Assembly (NCBI GenBank): GCA_029862975.1
Contig: JAOTWP010000007.1
Location: 1-61,425 of the forward strand
Direction of reading: 5' to 3'
DNA: 61,425 nt
Source of the DNA: Acidobacteriota bacterium
GTDB taxonomy: Bacteria; Acidobacteriota; Thermoanaerobaculia; Multivoradales; JAHEKO01
Shown: positions 34,255 through 41,302 of the stretch, piece by piece
Position numbering within the stretch: the first letter of the stretch is position 1
How the letters are laid out: each line of letters begins with the position of its first letter
Notes under the pieces: model-generated
Told to the model about the DNA's origin: nothing
Seen by the model: the letters and a program-made list of their open reading frames with translations, nothing else
Databases searched by the model: none
Position numbers and translations under genes: made by a program

Positions 34255-34935
34255 TCAGGAGCCGGCCGTCGGACTCGCGCGCGGCCCGCTCGCGGCCTCG
34301 CGCAGCAGCTCCTCGACCTGCCGGTTGCTGCCACCGGAGAGCTCGAGGGCGCGCTCCCAGGTCGCAACCGCCGCGGCCTCGTGTCCCGCGGCGAGGAGCG
34401 CCTGCCCGCGCGCCGTCAGCGCCGGAACGTGATTCGGGGCTCTCTCGAGCACCTCGTCCAGCAGCGGCAGGGCGCGGCTCGGCTGCCCCATCCTCACCCG
34501 CACCGCGGCGAGGACGAAGAGGCCGTCGACGTCCTCCGGATCGCGCTCGAGCAGCTTCTCGGCCTCCTCGAAGGCGGCAAAGAACGCCCCCTGGCGCAGC
34601 AGCTTCAACGCCAGCCGCCGGCGCAGGTCGTCGCGCTCCGGGTCGGCGGCGACGGCGGCCCGCAGACCTCGGGTCTCCGGGTCCTCGGCGGGGCCCGCAC
34701 CGGCCCCGGCGTGCGGCGACGGCTGCGCCGCCGGGTGGGCCGCCGGGGTCGGCGACCCCGCCCCCGCCACGACGGGCTCGAAGGCTGGACCGCGCGCCGG
34801 CTCGCCGCCAGCGCCGAGCCACCAGCCCGCCGCGATCAGGGCGACCAGGGCGACCCCGGCCGCCGCCCCCGCGGCCGCGGAGGCGAGCGGCGACGCGAAC
34901 CGCTTCGCGACCTTCTCGCTCTCTTGCATCGCCAT
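34255..34935 (-). CDS. Membrane-anchored TPR protein of the electron-transfer island
   Basis: 226 residues. The N-terminus has a transmembrane helix (AGVALVALIAAGWWLG, about 25-41) after a short charged segment, then an Ala/Pro linker and three to four TPR units (RLALKLLRQGAFFAAFEEAE; LFVLAAVRVRMGQPSRALPL; LTARGQALLAAGHEAAAVA). The layout recalls CcmI/NrfG-type TPR proteins that hold apocytochromes during heme attachment. That is attractive beside a 28-heme cytochrome but is inference. It begins 8 nt after the flavoprotein stop, so it is the last gene of the minus-strand cytochrome operon. Confidence 0.78.
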   Translation of the reverse strand: MAMQESEKVAKRFASPLASAAAGAAAGVALVALIAAGWWLGAGGEPARGPAFEPVVAGAGSPTPAAHPAAQPSPHAGAGAGPAEDPETRGLRAAVAADPERDDLRRRLALKLLRQGAFFAAFEEAEKLLERDPEDVDGLFVLAAVRVRMGQPSRALPLLDEVLERAPNHVPALTARGQALLAAGHEAAAVATWERALELSGGSNRQVEELLREAASGPRASPTAGS

Positions 34936-34943
34936 CTGCCGGA

Positions 34944-36308
34944 CTAACCGTTCTGGGAGCCGATGACGACGGCGTCTTCCCGAGGACGCGACTCGCCGCC
35001 GAAGAGCACCCCGGCCTCGCGCAGGAACGAGAACGGCGGAATGCCGCCGGCGAAGACGAAGACGTAGTCGTTCGCCAGCTCGACCGTCTCGACGCCGCGA
35101 ACGCGGAGCCTGACGCTGTCGGGGAGGATCTCTTCCACCGCGGAGTCGAAGACCGGCTCGATCCGGCCGGACGCGAAGGCGCGCTCGATGCGGTCCTCGT
35201 TCTTCTTCTTGATCCGGAACAGCTTGCTCTTCCGGTACGAGAGCGTCACCCGGTTGCTCGCGACGTTGGCGAGCCCGAGGGCCGCTTCCACGGCGCTGTC
35301 GCCGCCGCCGACCACGAGGATGCGCTCGCCGTCGTAGGACGCGGCGTCGATCAGCCGGTACATGACCCTGCTCTGCTCCTCGCCGGGCACTCCGAGCTTG
35401 CGCGGCGTGCCGCGACGGCCCATGCACAGCAGCACCCGCCGGGCCCGGTAGAGCGTGCCGCCCGCCAGCAGCTTGAACGCGGCGCCGTCCTTGACGGCGC
35501 TTTCGACCGGACGCTCGAAGTGGATGTGGAGCCCCGTCTCGTCGACCATCCTCGACAGGAGCGCGAGCAGATTTTCCTTGCTGTACTCGCTGCGGTCGAG
35601 AGCGCCCCACTGGCCGAGCTCGACCGGCTGGGTGAGGACCATCTTGCGCCGCGGATAGTGCAAGAGGGCGCCGCCGAGGGTGGCCTCCCGCTCGAGCACC
35701 GCGTAGTCGAGGCCGGCCTCTCTCGCCGCGAGGGCGGCGGCGAGGCCCGCCGGCCCGGCGCCGACGATCGCCAGATCGAGCTCGTCGGCGGGCCGCGGCC
35801 CCACCCCGGGCTCGGCGACCAGCGATTCGACGATCGCCTCCGCGGCCGCCCTGCCCTGCCGGCACGCATTGCGCACGAGGGCCAGGCCGCCGAGCTCGCC
35901 GGCGATGTAGAGACCCGAGACCGACGTCTCGTAGTCTTCGTCGAGCTGCGGAATGTCTGCGCGGCCCTTGAGATCGCCGAGGCCCACCTCGATGGCGCCC
36001 ACCGGGCACGCCACCTCGCACCTGCCGTGCCCCACGCAGCGCAGGCCGTTGATGACGACCGCCGTGCCGCCGACGACCCCGAGCGGGTCGCCCTCGGGGC
36101 AGGCCTCGACGCAGGCGCCGCAACCGATGCAGCGGCTGGCGTCGATGAACGGGTACTGGGCCGTCGGCCGGTCGATCCCCAGCTCGGCGGCTTCCCGCTT
36201 GCGCTCGCGCTGAACCACCAGCCGGCGCCGGAAGCGCACGAAATAGATGCTGATGATCGCCAGGCTCGTCGCGATCGCGGTTGCCCAGATCTCGAAGGAC
36301 TCGTTCAC
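34944..36308 (-). CDS. Membrane-anchored ferredoxin-flavin oxidoreductase, apparently circularly permuted
   Basis: 454 residues from GTG 36308. One transmembrane helix (about 7-24) is followed by a two-cluster ferredoxin domain: C60, C63, C66, C70 and C91, H94, C97, C101. In the second motif a histidine replaces the second cysteine (RCVGHGRCEVACP). A thioredoxin-reductase-like module follows in unusual order: the segment TSVSGLYIAGELGG (about 128-141), which normally ends the FAD domain, comes before the FAD Rossmann motif GAGPAG (183-188), while the NAD(P) motif VVGGGDSAVEAAL comes later and the chain ends soon after AGGIPPF. It probably shuttles electrons between NAD(P)H or quinol and the cytochromes. 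The upstream beta-barrel gene ends 7 nt before the start. Confidence 0.82.
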   Translation of the reverse strand: MNESFEIWATAIATSLAIISIYFVRFRRRLVVQRERKREAAELGIDRPTAQYPFIDASRCIGCGACVEACPEGDPLGVVGGTAVVINGLRCVGHGRCEVACPVGAIEVGLGDLKGRADIPQLDEDYETSVSGLYIAGELGGLALVRNACRQGRAAAEAIVESLVAEPGVGPRPADELDLAIVGAGPAGLAAALAAREAGLDYAVLEREATLGGALLHYPRRKMVLTQPVELGQWGALDRSEYSKENLLALLSRMVDETGLHIHFERPVESAVKDGAAFKLLAGGTLYRARRVLLCMGRRGTPRKLGVPGEEQSRVMYRLIDAASYDGERILVVGGGDSAVEAALGLANVASNRVTLSYRKSKLFRIKKKNEDRIERAFASGRIEPVFDSAVEEILPDSVRLRVRGVETVELANDYVFVFAGGIPPFSFLREAGVLFGGESRPREDAVVIGSQNG

Positions 36309-36315
36309 GAGCGGA

Positions 36316-37941
36316 TCAGAACCGGTATCCGAGGCCGAGCAGGAACCTCTGCCCCTCGAGGTCGTCACCGGAGCTCACCTCGGCCTCGGCGCGGGCAAAG
36401 AGCTGCCCCGGCAGCTCGAACCAGCCGTCGAGGCGGAACCACTGCGTCTCGCGGCTCTCGCCGCCGCGCAGCGCGTCATCGAGCAGGCGGGCGCCGGCCG
36501 TCAGCCCCAGCCGGTGGCCGCCGCGCAGCCGCTTGCCGACCCGCAACGTGCCCGTCGTACCGTCGCTGTAGGGATTCGAGTAGGCGAGCACGTTGACGCC
36601 GAAGCTGTATCCCCTGCCGAACAGGTTGTTGTGGTGGACGCCGAGGCCGGCCGAGGTGGTGTCCTTCTCGTCGTTCTCGCGCTGCCGCCACCCCGCGGAG
36701 AGCGCCACGTTGAGGCCGTTCGCGCGGCCGGTCTGCCAGCGCGCCTGGAAGCCCTGGCGCTGGCCCGTGTCGAACAGCTCTTCGGGAATGAACCGGGTCT
36801 CCTCGGTGCGGTAGCGCTCGAACCGGCTGTAGGAGAGGGAGAACCTGTTGCGCTCGGAGATCCGGGCCGAGGCGTTGACGAACAGCGTCGAGAGCTGGCT
36901 CGAGGTCCCCGTGAGCTCCTGGCGCCAGCCGTTGTTGAGATCGAGCTCGCCGCGGGCGTAGAACGAGAGGCGGCCGCCGGTCAGCCGGCTCTGGACGGCC
37001 ACGTACTCGCGGCTGACGTCCTCGATGCCGTCCTCGCGCACCGCGGCGAGGAGGATCTCCCGGAGGCGCTGCGGCTCGCCGGTCGTCCACCGCGTCGTCA
37101 GGCCGTAGGTCGTCCGATCGCTGTCGGGACCGAAGTCCGAGATGTCCGAACGGGCGCCGCCGAAGACGCCGACGTGGAAGACCCGTCCGACGCGCGTCTC
37201 GGCCGACACCCCGTCCACGGTCCCCGCCCCCGCGTAGCGGCCCAGGCGCAGCCGGCCGAGGCGCAGGGCGAAGCGGCCCTCGGGCGGCTCGTAGGCCAGG
37301 GACAGCTCGTACAGCCGATCGCGGGTCTCGCTGATCGTCGAGGAGTCGTCGGACGAGACGACGCGGTCGAGCGTCCGGGTCGAGGCGCGGATCCGCAGTT
37401 GCAGCGGCATGCCGCCGAGGTCGCGGCCGCGCAGGCCCAAGCGGGCCGAGGTGCGATCGAAATCCCGGTCGTAGCCGGACTCGTCCGTGAACTGCTCCCA
37501 GTCGAAGGTCATGCTGCCGCTGACGTTGGCCTTGAGCTCGGGACGGCGCTCCGGCTCCGTCCGCGAGTAGCTCGGCGCCGGCGGCGCCGGATCCTGTCTC
37601 GCGGCGGTGACCGTCGTGGCGGCGGCCGGCATCGCGACCGGCGTCCGCGGCGAGTCCCAGATCGCGACGTCCCCCGTTCTCAGGGCCTCGGTCGCCTCGA
37701 GCACCCGGCACGACGCCGAGTGGGTGGCGACGAACACGACCTCGAGCACGCCGATCTGCTCGCCGTCGCGCTCGACCTCCAGGCGGTCGCCCACCGCGAG
37801 GCCGAAGCGCGAGCCGCCGTGCAGGTAGACCCGGTCCGCGGTCATGTACTGGATGCCGAACGTGACGGGGTCGGCGGCCGACGTGCCGGCGGCGAGCGCG
37901 GCGAGGGCAAGCAGGGTGGCGATCGCGCGGATGGCTCTCAT
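36316..37941 (-). CDS. Outer-membrane beta-barrel protein (porin partner of the multiheme cytochrome)
   Basis: 541 residues. Signal peptide about 1-22 (MRAIRAIATLLALAALAAG), then a small periplasmic beta domain (GSRFGLAVGDRLEVERDGEQ) and a Pro/Ala linker to about 150. From LKANVSGSMTFDWEQF onward alternating strands end every 10-12 residues with aromatic girdles (RLSFYARGELDLNN; RFSLSYSRFERYRT; GLNVALSAGWRQRE), and the chain finishes LLGLGYRF with the terminal Phe of BAM-inserted barrels. I estimate 20 or so strands, comparable in size to MtrB/PioB-type porins, though no MtrB CXXC motif is seen. The stop of the 28-heme gene and this ATG share one base (TGATG). Confidence 0.82.
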   Translation of the reverse strand: MRAIRAIATLLALAALAAGTSAADPVTFGIQYMTADRVYLHGGSRFGLAVGDRLEVERDGEQIGVLEVVFVATHSASCRVLEATEALRTGDVAIWDSPRTPVAMPAAATTVTAARQDPAPPAPSYSRTEPERRPELKANVSGSMTFDWEQFTDESGYDRDFDRTSARLGLRGRDLGGMPLQLRIRASTRTLDRVVSSDDSSTISETRDRLYELSLAYEPPEGRFALRLGRLRLGRYAGAGTVDGVSAETRVGRVFHVGVFGGARSDISDFGPDSDRTTYGLTTRWTTGEPQRLREILLAAVREDGIEDVSREYVAVQSRLTGGRLSFYARGELDLNNGWRQELTGTSSQLSTLFVNASARISERNRFSLSYSRFERYRTEETRFIPEELFDTGQRQGFQARWQTGRANGLNVALSAGWRQRENDEKDTTSAGLGVHHNNLFGRGYSFGVNVLAYSNPYSDGTTGTLRVGKRLRGGHRLGLTAGARLLDDALRGGESRETQWFRLDGWFELPGQLFARAEAEVSSGDDLEGQRFLLGLGYRF

Positions 37942-40073
37942 CAGTCGTCCGCCTCTCCGTTCGGGTGGCAGTTGAAGCACGCCTGGCTCTCGTAGGTGTA
38001 GCCGTTCACGTCCTCGTGCTCGTCGTCCATGTCGGCCTGGTTGTGCTCGTGGCAGAAGATGCACTCGAAGACGCCGAAGTCGTTCGGTATCACGTGGCAG
38101 TCCGCACAGGTGTCCCACTCCCCTGCGTGCCGTCCCGAGTAGATCGGGAAGTACGCCTGGTCGTGATTGAAATCGGCGTCCTCCCAGTCGTTCGTGTTGT
38201 GGCAGTCCTCGCAGGTCGTCGGGAAGCCGGCGGCCTGATGGTCGGGATCCGTCGTGTTGTTGTAGTCGTCGAGGTGGCAGCCGACGCATTCGGTGGGCGT
38301 CCCGGGGTAACCCTCCGCGTGGCACTCCTCGCAGTCGAGGTTCTGGTGCTGCCCGGTCAGCGGCCAGAAGGAGTGGTTGAAGTTCGAGTCCCAGTTCGCC
38401 GTCGTGTGGCAGTCCTCGCAGGAGGTGGGGAACCCGGCTTCCTGGTGATCGGGATCCGTCGTGTTGTTGTACTCGTCGATGTGGCAGGCCGCGCAGTCCG
38501 TCGGCGTGCCCTCGTAGCCGTCGGCGTGGCAGGCCTCGCAGTCGAGCGGCTGGTGGGCGCCCGTCAGCGGCCAGAACGAATGGTCGGCGGTCGCCCCCTC
38601 CCACGTCGACGTGTTGTGGCAGGCCTCGCACATCGTCGGGAAGCCGGCCTCCACGTGATTCGGATCGGCCCCCTCGTAGTCCTCGCGATGGCAGGAGTAG
38701 CAGTCTCTGGGCGTGCCCTCGTAGCCGTCGGCGTGGCACGCCTCGCAGTCGAGCGGCTGATGGGCTCCGGTGAGCGGGAAGAACGCGTCGTGGTTCAGGA
38801 CCGCGTCGTCCCAGTCGCTCTCGTTGTGGCATTCCTCGCAAGCGGTCGGGAAGCCCTGCGCCACGTGGTTGGGGTCGTCCGTCGACTCGTAGTCCTCCCG
38901 GTGGCACCCGTAGCAGTCGCGCGGCGTGCCCGCGTAGCCGTCGGCGTGGCAGTCCTCGCAATCGAGGGCCTGGTGGGCGCCGCGCAGCGGGAAGAACGCC
39001 TCGTGGTCGATGGCGTCGACGAACCAGTTGGACTCGCCGTGGCAGTTCTCGCAGTCGGTGCTGAACCCCTGCGCCGCGTGGTTGGGGTCGGTCGTCGCGT
39101 TGTAGTCGGCCTGGTGGCAGGCGAAGCAGTCCGTCGGCGTGCCCTCGAACCCGTCGGCGTGGCACGACTCGCAATCGAGCACGGCGTGGACGCCGTTCAA
39201 GGGGAAGAACTGGCTGTGATCCACCTCGCTGGCCCCCTCCCAGGTCGTCGTGCCGTGGCACAGCTCGCACATCGTCGGGAAGCCGAGCGCCACGTGGTTC
39301 GGATCGCGGGTCGCGTTGTAGTCGTCGGCGTGGCAGGCGAAGCACTCGCTCGGGGTGCCGCCGAAGCCGCCGGCGTGGCAGTCGGTGCAGTCGAGAAGCG
39401 CGTGCGCGCCGCGCAGCGGGAAGAAGAGGTCGTGGTCCACCCCGTCGAAGGTCGCCGGGCTGAAGGCGTCGGTCGTGTGGCACGCCTCGCACGAGGTCGG
39501 GAAGCCGAGCTCGACGTGATCGAGCTCCGCGCTCCGGTAGTCCTCGATGTGGCACTGGAAGCAGTCCGTGGGCGTCAGCTGGAACTCGAACGGCGGATCC
39601 TCGGTGTGACAGGCCGCGCAGTCCGCCGAGCGGTGGGCCCCGGTCAGCGGGAACGTCGCGTCGTGGAGCTCGCTCATGCGCGCCCGCGGGTCCCAGCCGG
39701 TGGTCTCGTGGCAGTCGCCGCAGGCGAAGCCGAGCTCGCCGAGGTGGGGGTCGAGGTGGCAGTCGGCGCACGCCGAGCCCACCTTGGCGAACTCGAGCAC
39801 GGCGTGGCAGCTGGCGCACTTCACGCCCCGGTGGCCGGCGTCGAGGGGGAAGCCCGTCGCCCCATGGTCGAACGCCGGATCCGCAAGCAGCGGCGTCCAC
39901 CCCTCGGTCGTATGGCATTCGTCGCACGAGATCGAGAGATCGCCGTGCGGGTTCTCGAGGCTCGGCGCCGCCGCGGCCGCGCCGACGCCGGCCAGCGCAG
40001 CCGCCAGCCAGACCGCCGGGAGCAGCGCGCCGCGCCCGCCGTGAGTCTTGTCGCCTGCTCGCTTCGTATCCAT
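37941..40073 (-). CDS. 28-heme c-type cytochrome with seven tandem triheme repeats
   Basis: 710 residues with a signal peptide (ALLPAVWLAAALAGVG region). I count 28 CxxCH motifs. Four lie in the first part (CDECH, CASCH, CADCH, CGDCH). Seven tandem units of about 67-70 residues follow, each with three hemes, typically LDCEACHADGYEGTP, then CxxCHxxDYNxTTDPNH, then GFPTxCExCHNTxxWE, separated by FFPLTGAHQ. Three more hemes (CADCH, CIFCH, CFNCH) end the chain. Extra histidines in each unit can serve as distal ligands. The product is exported and should act as a long electron wire. It is the first gene of an operon with a beta-barrel, behind a sigma-54-like promoter. GAGGGACG precedes the ATG at 40073. 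Confidence 0.93.
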   Translation of the reverse strand: MDTKRAGDKTHGGRGALLPAVWLAAALAGVGAAAAAPSLENPHGDLSISCDECHTTEGWTPLLADPAFDHGATGFPLDAGHRGVKCASCHAVLEFAKVGSACADCHLDPHLGELGFACGDCHETTGWDPRARMSELHDATFPLTGAHRSADCAACHTEDPPFEFQLTPTDCFQCHIEDYRSAELDHVELGFPTSCEACHTTDAFSPATFDGVDHDLFFPLRGAHALLDCTDCHAGGFGGTPSECFACHADDYNATRDPNHVALGFPTMCELCHGTTTWEGASEVDHSQFFPLNGVHAVLDCESCHADGFEGTPTDCFACHQADYNATTDPNHAAQGFSTDCENCHGESNWFVDAIDHEAFFPLRGAHQALDCEDCHADGYAGTPRDCYGCHREDYESTDDPNHVAQGFPTACEECHNESDWDDAVLNHDAFFPLTGAHQPLDCEACHADGYEGTPRDCYSCHREDYEGADPNHVEAGFPTMCEACHNTSTWEGATADHSFWPLTGAHQPLDCEACHADGYEGTPTDCAACHIDEYNNTTDPDHQEAGFPTSCEDCHTTANWDSNFNHSFWPLTGQHQNLDCEECHAEGYPGTPTECVGCHLDDYNNTTDPDHQAAGFPTTCEDCHNTNDWEDADFNHDQAYFPIYSGRHAGEWDTCADCHVIPNDFGVFECIFCHEHNQADMDDEHEDVNGYTYESQACFNCHPNGEADD
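38170..39640 (-). repeat. Seven tandem about 205-bp coding repeats in the 28-heme gene
   Basis: Each unit encodes three CxxCH sites with nearly the same spacing; stretches such as the segments at 38250 and 38458 are almost identical 208 bp apart. The pattern indicates internal duplication and gives scope for copy-number change by recombination. Boundaries are approximate. Confidence 0.75.
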
Positions 40074-40124
40074 CGTCCCTCGTCGGCTCGGTTGTCTCCG
40101 GCTCCTGCTCGCTCGGCTGGTGGG

Positions 40125-40140
40125 AGCAAGTCTCGCGCCA
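40125..40140 (-). promoter_or_regulatory. Sigma-54-type promoter for the 28-heme operon
   Basis: Minus-strand TGGCGCGAGACTTGCT matches TGGCACG-N4-TTGCW with one change. The invariant GG (40139-40138) and GC (40127-40126) are separated by the required 10 bases. The predicted start near 40114 gives a leader of about 41 nt with GAGGGACG before the ATG. Confidence 0.6.
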
Positions 40141-40236
40141 GTTGTCACGGTCCCATCCGGGGGATTACAGGGGCATTACTCGCTAGGAGGGCAGGGCCTC
40201 CCTGGAGCCGCGGCCGGGAAGCCGTGTCTCAGGCAC

Positions 40237-40263
40237 TGTCTCGCCAGAGACGGTGGCGAGACA
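40237..40263. promoter_or_regulatory. Perfect 10-7-10 inverted repeat, candidate activator site
   Basis: TGTCTCGCCA (40237-40246) and TGGCGAGACA (40254-40263) flank GAGACGG. It lies 97-138 bp upstream of the sigma-54 element, a usual distance for an enhancer-binding protein, and also upstream of the divergent cytochrome b gene. A related GTGTCTC half-site is at 40224. The rest of the 335-bp spacer holds no gene. Confidence 0.45.
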
Positions 40264-40408
40264 CCGCGACACACCCGGGACCGACGCCGCCGTGCCCTCT
40301 CCGGACAGTAATCCAGCGCTAATGTTGGCTATGCTAGAGACCTTCCCGAGACCGCCGGAGCGGAGCCCCGCCGTTCGTTGGTACGCGGCTTGAACCGAGA
40401 GGGACGCG

Positions 40409-41302
40409 ATGATCGAACCGCAGACGAGACGACGCACCGCGAGCCTCCCGAAGACCTATCAGCGAAACTGGGGTCTGGCGGTCCTCTACGCCCTCTCGCT
40501 CGTCACCTTCGGCCTCCTCGTGGCCTACGGCTGGGACTACTACACGACGCCGCTCGTCGAGCGGCCGCACCACCCGCAGTACTGGGACCTGAAGCCCGGG
40601 GGGAGTCTCGGGCGGACCTACGGGATCATCGGGGCCAGCCTCATGACCCTCATGATGACCTACTCGCTGCGCAAGCGGGTCAAGGTCCTGCGCAGCGTCG
40701 GCCAGCTGCGCTGGTGGCTCGATTTCCACATCTACTGCGGCGTGATGGGCCCGCTGCTCATCGTCCTCCACAGCTCGCTCAAGGTGACGGGCGTCGTCGC
40801 CTTGAGCTTCTGGTCGATGGTGCTGGTGGCGACGAGCGGCATCCTCGGCCGCTACCTCTACCTCCAGATCCCCCGGCGCCGCTCGGGCGACGCGATGAGC
40901 CTCGCCGAGGTCGAGCAGCTGTCCGAGGGCCTCAACGCGAAGCTCACGAGCCAGTACGGCGTGACCGAGAAGGCCCTCCACCGGCTCGACGGCGTCGTCA
41001 AGCGCACGGTGGACGGCTCCGCCGGGCTGCTCCGCATCCTCGCGAGCCTGCCCCTCGGCTCGGCGCGGCTCCAGTGGCAGGTGAAGGCCCTGACCCGGGG
41101 AATGTCGACCCAGCACCGCGCCGAGCTGCAGAAGCTGCTGCAGGATCGCGCCCAGCTGTCCCGCCGGCTGCTCCTGTGGGAGAGGCTCCAGGAGCTCTTC
41201 CATCACTGGCACGTCTTCCACAAGCCCTTCGCGATCATCATGTACATCTTCGCGGCGGTGCACATCGCCGTCGCCATCGCGACCGGCTACGGCTTCAGCT
41301 AG
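40409..41302 (+). CDS. Diheme cytochrome b-type integral membrane protein
   Basis: 297 residues with five predicted helices (about 21-42, 70-87, 104-125, 127-150, 270-292). Heme ligand pairs are spaced as in diheme b proteins: H107 and H121 in the third helix (FHIYCGVMGPLLIVLH) and H271 and H285 in the last (HKPFAIIMYIFAAVH), each 14 apart. A long cytoplasmic or periplasmic helical loop (about 155-260) separates helices 4 and 5. It could oxidise or reduce menaquinol and pass electrons to the 23-heme cytochrome encoded next, whose GTG shares a base with this stop (TAGTG). GAGAGGGACG precedes the ATG. I cannot place it in a named family with certainty. Confidence 0.8.
   Translation: MIEPQTRRRTASLPKTYQRNWGLAVLYALSLVTFGLLVAYGWDYYTTPLVERPHHPQYWDLKPGGSLGRTYGIIGASLMTLMMTYSLRKRVKVLRSVGQLRWWLDFHIYCGVMGPLLIVLHSSLKVTGVVALSFWSMVLVATSGILGRYLYLQIPRRRSGDAMSLAEVEQLSEGLNAKLTSQYGVTEKALHRLDGVVKRTVDGSAGLLRILASLPLGSARLQWQVKALTRGMSTQHRAELQKLLQDRAQLSRRLLLWERLQELFHHWHVFHKPFAIIMYIFAAVHIAVAIATGYGFS

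Noticed and set aside
38170-39640. CRISPR-like periodic repeats
   Set aside because: The period is about 205 bp, repeats are coding and diverged, and there are no unique spacers or cas genes.
37965-40322. A 785-codon open frame on the plus strand opposite the 28-heme gene
   Set aside because: It arises from the repetitive CxxCH codons of the opposite strand. Its protein is a low-complexity Val/Arg/Ala chain, and the minus-strand reading is clearly the real gene.
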